From: Anaeromyces robustus
Lineage: Eukaryota > Neocallimastigomycota > Neocallimastigomycetes > Neocallimastigales > Neocallimastigaceae
Assembly (NCBI GenBank): GCA_002104895.1
Contig: MCFG01000032.1
Span: forward strand, 65,001-129,000
Direction of reading: 5' to 3'
Length of the DNA: 64,000 nt
In this document: one piece after another, positions 58,733 to 64,000 of the stretch
Position numbering within the stretch: the stretch's first letter is position 1
How the letters are laid out: every line of letters starts with the position of its first letter
Notes under the pieces: generated by a model
Seen by the model: only the letters and a program-made list of their open reading frames with translations
Told to the model about the DNA's origin: nothing
Database searches by the model: none
Translations under genes and position numbers: made by a program

Positions 58733-61175
58733 TAAAATTATAATTACAATTATTTTTTTTTTCTAATTAATAAATAAATAAAACAGCATAAAGCATAAAA
58801 TTAAAATTAAAAAAATTTAATAATAATAATAAAAAGAATATATCTTAATTTCCATTCTTTTATTGAAATAATAATTATGATATTTAATAATGAAAACTTT
58901 TTAATATGATTTATTTTTATTCAATAGAACTAATATATATTTTTCTTTAATTAATTAAAAATAATTAATAAATTAATAAATAATTTATAATAATTATAAA
59001 TTTCAATGTGTATTATTAATTATATTCTATATTCTATTATGTATCATTATTATATCATATTATTCATATTATTATTAATTATATTCTATAATATAAAGTA
59101 TTTAAAAAAAAAATTTTTTTTTAGTATTTTTATTATTTTTTTTACTATTATTATTTTAACGTTTTTTTTTTTATTATTATCAATAAGACAATCAATAAAT
59201 TTAAAAACTTTCTTTTCACAAATATGTTTTATAATATTAAACTTTATAATATTAAACTTTATAATATTAAACTTTAAATGAAAAAATAACAATATAAATA
59301 TTAAAATTTTAAAATTTCTATATAAATACATATTTTTAAAAAAAATAAATAAATAAAATAAATAAATTAATCAAACTTTTTAATATTTTTAACTTTGTTC
59401 AATTTTACCATCATAATAAAATAGGATATAGATTTTCATAATTATTTTTCATCAAAAAAAAAATAAAAAGACAATCTGTAAAAAATATATAAAATTTTTA
59501 GAATTATGATTAAAAAATCTCAGAAACAATAATTTATATTAAATGATAAATAATGTTTAAAAATTATAAATAGGAATTATATAATATTTTTTTTTTGTTT
59601 AAAATAAAAGTAAAAATTAAATATATATTTATATATTAACCATATTATTAATTTTTCTTTATTTATATTTTATTATCATACTACATAAAAACTTTTTTTT
59701 ATTTAGATCAATATTACCCAATAATATGAGATTTAAAAATATTTAACTATTTTTTAATAAAAAATATATTTATATATATTTATATTAATATAAATTTTTT
59801 TTTATTGAGCTTGTATTGAATCAAAATAAAAATTTTATTGAGTTTAAATATTATTTATTATTATTATGCATATTTAAATGTTAATTAAAAATGTTTAAAT
59901 AATAATAATAACTAATATTTTAATAAAAATATTATTATTATTCTATATTTATAAACTATATAAAAATTAAAAAAAAATAAAAAATAAATAAATTATAACA
60001 ATAATAAATAAATACATAAAAAAAAAAAAATTTATTTGTCAATATTCAATAATATTTTTTTTTCTTTTTAATCATTTTATAATAATATTTATATAATTAT
60101 TAAATTAACTATTTTATTATTATTATTATTCATTCATTCATTCATTCATTCTAATATATAATATTTTTTTATTATTGTTATAGTTACTATTATAAATGTT
60201 TCTCATTTTAACTCTATATTGAATTAAAAAAAAAGGGGGGGAAAATAAAAATAATTGACGTAAAATAAAATAAAAAAAATTGAGTTAATAAAATAATATG
60301 GTTAATTGAAAAATTAAAATTTTTAATAAAAAATTATAATTTTAATTATTAAAAAAAAATAGAAATAAATATTTTTGAATTCGTATATTAATTTTTACTT
60401 TAATTTGTAAAAATCATTTTGATTAAATTGCTTTATTTTAGTTTATTTAAAGTAAATAAACTAATGATAATCATTTAATTTCATATGGATATATTTTTTT
60501 TTTAAAAAAAAAAATTATTTCATGAAAGAAATTAAACATTAACCATTAAAACTTTATTACGTTATAAACAAAAATGAAAAATGATAAATGAAAAAAAAAA
60601 CTAGAATATTAAAAAATTTGATTGTTTTTTTTTTTTATTTTTATTATTCTTATTATTATTATTACAATAAGTATAGTAATAGTTAAACTAATTGAAAAAC
60701 TATATTTGAAACATTATTATAAAAATATTAAATATATATATAATTCTTCTAATTTTAGTTTTTATTATTTATTTTTTGTATTTATAATGATTAGTAATAA
60801 AAAATTATTTTTTAAATAAATATTAATCAAATATATCTATATTAATTTTTTTCCATAAAATATTTTTATTATTAATAAAAATTACTTTTGTTCGTTTTTT
60901 TTTTTTATTATTATTATTTGTTTTTATTAAATTAGTTTTATTAATATATACAATAATAATATGATTTAATTATTTCTTTTTAGAAATAAATTCCTTTATT
61001 TTTTTTTATAACTTTTTATTATTAATTTAATTAATTTATAATAATTTTAAATTGGTTTTAATTTATTAATAATTGTTTATTATATTAATAATTAATCACA
61101 TTCAACTTATAATCAAAAAAATAAAATAAAAAAAAAGCTACTTTTTTTGTTTAAATTTTTAATATTATCAATCCA

Positions 61176-61301
<126 letters not shown>

Positions 61302-61777
61302 ATGGCTAATTAATAAATCATTATTCTCATTAATTAAATAAACTTTTTAAAGTTTTAATTCTTTAATTTTAATATAAAAAAAATTTAAAATTTTTGACCT
61401 TTTATATTATTTTATTATTTATTTTTAATGTTTCATATAAATATATATTATTGGTATTAAAATAATATATGTAATATATCTGAATCACTTTTATATTATT
61501 TGTATTATTTTTATGATTTATAAATGTACTTATTTTTTTTTATACTATAATGTATATTTATTTATATATATACATTAGTTCATTTTATAATTAATAAAAA
61601 TTTTTTTTTATGTGAACTTATTATAAAGTAGAATATTTATTTACTTAATCTTTAATTTTAATATATTGTTATATTTAATTTTAAATTATAATAAATAATT
61701 AATTGTTATATACAATATTAATTTAAGATTATTATATATATAATTTTAATAAGTTTTAATATTATAATAAAATAAAT

Positions 61778-62497
61778 ATGCATGCAATTATCAGGCAAGG
61801 AGAAGGAAAATATTATATTTCTTATATCTTTGGATATTTCAAGAATGATATTAATACTAAAGAGTGTAATGAAAATAATCATTATCCATACTATATTATA
61901 TGGGATGATAAGAAAGAAAAATTGATAAAATGGTTATCGATGAAACCAAATACAAAATATCTTATTCCACAAGTATTGATCGTAGATACAAATAACCAAA
62001 ATTGGATTGAAAATGATAATGATGAAGAAGGATACGTTAATTTTCTTAATAAAGAATTAATAGATTCTATTATTAAAAATGGTTTTTATAATAATGAAAT
62101 TATTAATAAATGTAAAGCAGTGGATCATGAATATAAATATGAAGAATATAAAGAGATTCATAATGAAAAAGATATAAAAGATTTTTATTCCTCAACAACA
62201 CGATTTCATGATGCTTTTATAACAAAAGAAGTAATGCAAAAAGATAGAATTTTGTATCTTCATTTTGATGGGGTATGGGGATGTGAAGTTGAAATTTGGT
62301 TTTGGGATGATATTGAATATGATACATCTAGTAGAAATCCTAAAACCCATGATCCATATTGGAATGGATCAACTGTGATAATAAAGGATGATTTTATATA
62401 TTTTATTGATGATATTGATATGACTATTGAAAAAATTAATAAAGATTATTGTTATTTTAAGGCAAGACATATGAAGTATCACCTTATACCTGATTAA
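61778..62497 (+). CDS. Single-exon soluble protein of unknown function, 239 aa, possible bacterial origin
   Basis: A continuous frame from ATG 61778 to TAA 62497, with no low-complexity Asn tract, unlike its neighbours. It is Trp- and Tyr-rich and acidic. The N-terminal half has YYIIWDDKKEKLIKW and LIPQVLIVD; the C-terminal half has RFHDAFITK, LYLHFDGVWGCEVEIWFWDD and YWNGSTVIIKDDFIYFID, ending with CYFKARHMKYHLIP. The F-H-D-(A/S)-x-I followed by an alternating beta pattern with D-G-x-x-G-C/E resembles small uncharacterised proteins of Clostridia-like bacteria, as far as I recall. The family was not identified. No signal peptide or membrane helix is seen. It stands alone, more than 9 kb from the cyclase start. 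Confidence 0.75.
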   Translation: MHAIIRQGEGKYYISYIFGYFKNDINTKECNENNHYPYYIIWDDKKEKLIKWLSMKPNTKYLIPQVLIVDTNNQNWIENDNDEEGYVNFLNKELIDSIIKNGFYNNEIINKCKAVDHEYKYEEYKEIHNEKDIKDFYSSTTRFHDAFITKEVMQKDRILYLHFDGVWGCEVEIWFWDDIEYDTSSRNPKTHDPYWNGSTVIIKDDFIYFIDDIDMTIEKINKDYCYFKARHMKYHLIPD

Positions 62498-64000
62498 ATT
62501 ATCATCTTATATAAAGATACTTATTCATCTGCTTTAATAAAAAAAAATATATTTATTTTATTAATTCTTTATATATATATATTTCATTATCTTTATTAAT
62601 TTAACCCTATTAATCAATTAAAAAATAAAAGCTTTCGGGTTAACTTTATAATAAAAATTAATTTAAACTCTAATGAATAATAAATACATAAAAAAAAAAA
62701 AAGATTAAGAAACAAAAGAGAAAATAAAAATGATTATTCAAGAATGAAAAAAAGTATATTAATTTTATTTTATGCAAAATTAATATATAAATTATAAAAA
62801 AAAACAAAAATATGATTATTGATTAAAAGTTATATAAATAATCATAATAATAGCATATATATATATATATATATAAATAAAATATCTCTTTTCTTTTATT
62901 TCCTATCTAAAATTTTATTTATATAGACAAGTATATGTTTAAATATATATATATATCATGATTATTAATTATTTTTATATATAACATTTCAAATTATATG
63001 TATATCTAATAAATACAAAATTAAAATTCATAAATAGTCATTAAAAAAACATCATATTAAATAAATAGTAAAAAAAAAAATTTAATGAAATAAAAAAAAT
63101 AATTATAACATACTAATATTATTAATAATAAAATAAAATTAGTTTTTTTTTTTTTTTTCTTTCTTTTTTAAATATATAATATTAATTATAAAAATTAAAC
63201 TTTTATTATTTATTCAAATAAACTTTTTATTAAAATCTAAATTTTTAAACTTTTATTGATAAAAATGTCCTAAAAAAAATACACTTAAAAAAAAACTTTT
63301 TTAATATTTTATATACAATTTTTTTTTAATTATCCTAATTATTTATGGTAATAATAGTTAAAAATATATATACAAGTGTATAATTAAAACCAAAAATGTA
63401 TTGGTTACAATACACGATATATATATATTTATAAATAGGCTTTAATTATATATAAAAATATTTCCTTTTTATTTTAAAAAACACTAAAATTTAGGGTTAA
63501 AATATATGATATCCATGTTATAAATTATATTATATAATATGAAATGATTAATTTTTTGATTATTTAATTATATTTAAAATTTTAATTTAAAAAAATTAAA
63601 GATTAAATACATATAAATGTTAATAATATTTTTATTATTACTGTAGTAGATTACTAATAATTATTATTCCTATTATATATTAATTACTTAGTATTATTAC
63701 TATTATTATGATTAGTAATTTATTTATTAATTTGTTATTTGTTTTATTTTATTTTCTATTAAATATTCAGGGTTTTTTTTTTTATTATATTCTATTATTT
63801 GTAATATTCTATTTAGAATTTCTAGGCTTTTCTAGATATATATTAATAATAATTCAAAAAAAAAAATTTTTTTTTTTAAATAAATTTCAAAAATTTAAAA
63901 TTTTAAAATAACATTACTTTATTTAGCCATATTAATACATAAATAGTAATAAATAATAATATTTTCCAGAAAATTTAGAATGGCATATTTGATATTTGTA
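62498..64000. other. Right edge, no gene seen
   Basis: About 1.5 kb of A/T-rich sequence with short homopolymers. No exon with family features and no repeat of note was found. Short frames near 63708-63911 are F/I/L/K-rich noise. Confidence 0.5.

Overview
This window is eukaryotic DNA of extreme AT content. Introns are about 50-450 bp with GT..AG ends and are almost pure A/T. Intergenic spacers run to 10 kb or more and are full of homopolymers and di-, tri-, tetra- and hexanucleotide runs. Coding exons stand out by higher GC and long Asn (AAT) tracts. Together with a fungal Blm10, an Iml2/TTC39-like protein and a possible horizontally acquired single-exon gene, this best fits a fungus such as an anaerobic gut fungus (Neocallimastigomycota). 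That assignment is an inference; a dictyostelid-like or other AT-rich protist is not excluded. No tRNA, rRNA or CRISPR was seen.

Layout. 1-6.2 kb: minus-strand proteasome activator Blm10/PSME4, 18 exons, running off the left edge. 7.1-8.0 kb: plus-strand CINP-like protein. 8.9-10.1 kb: PRL-type (PTP4A) prenylated phosphatase, 6 exons. 11.1-16.4 kb: 13-exon membrane protein that appears to join a MENTAL-like four-helix domain to an Iml2/TTC39-like region. 17.5-19.6 kb: a seven-helix GOST/lung-7TM-like protein. 20.0-20.9 kb (minus): small 178-aa protein with a weak Rsa3-like C-terminus. 21.7-24.0 kb (minus): signal-peptide-bearing single-pass membrane protein. 24-36.8 kb: gene desert with satellites, a probable non-autonomous DNA transposon inserted in a 55-bp tandem array, a dispersed repeat and a decayed retrotransposon integrase. 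36.9-38.1 kb: orphan 7TM protein. 40.5-51.5 kb (minus): a 9-exon gene for a roughly 3010-aa class III cyclase with the topology of animal transmembrane adenylyl cyclases. 51.5-61.8 kb: desert with a 42-bp minisatellite that has higher-order structure, plus long ATTT tracts. 61.8-62.5 kb: single-exon 239-aa protein, a candidate for transfer from bacteria. 62.5-64 kb: nothing recognisable.

The exon structures were built by hand from splice signals and reading phase. In the Blm10, CINP, PRL, MENTAL/Iml2, Rsa3-like, signal-peptide and cyclase genes every junction keeps phase; only exon 2 of the GOST-like gene is unresolved.

The most notable item is the cyclase. Its two catalytic domains have swapped roles: the first carries the adenine-recognition and transition-state residues (K, D, N, R), normally in C2, and the last carries both metal-binding aspartates, normally in C1. 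The second is the MENTAL plus Iml2/TTC39 architecture, which would place a sterol-type membrane domain on a lipid-droplet/inclusion-clearance family protein.
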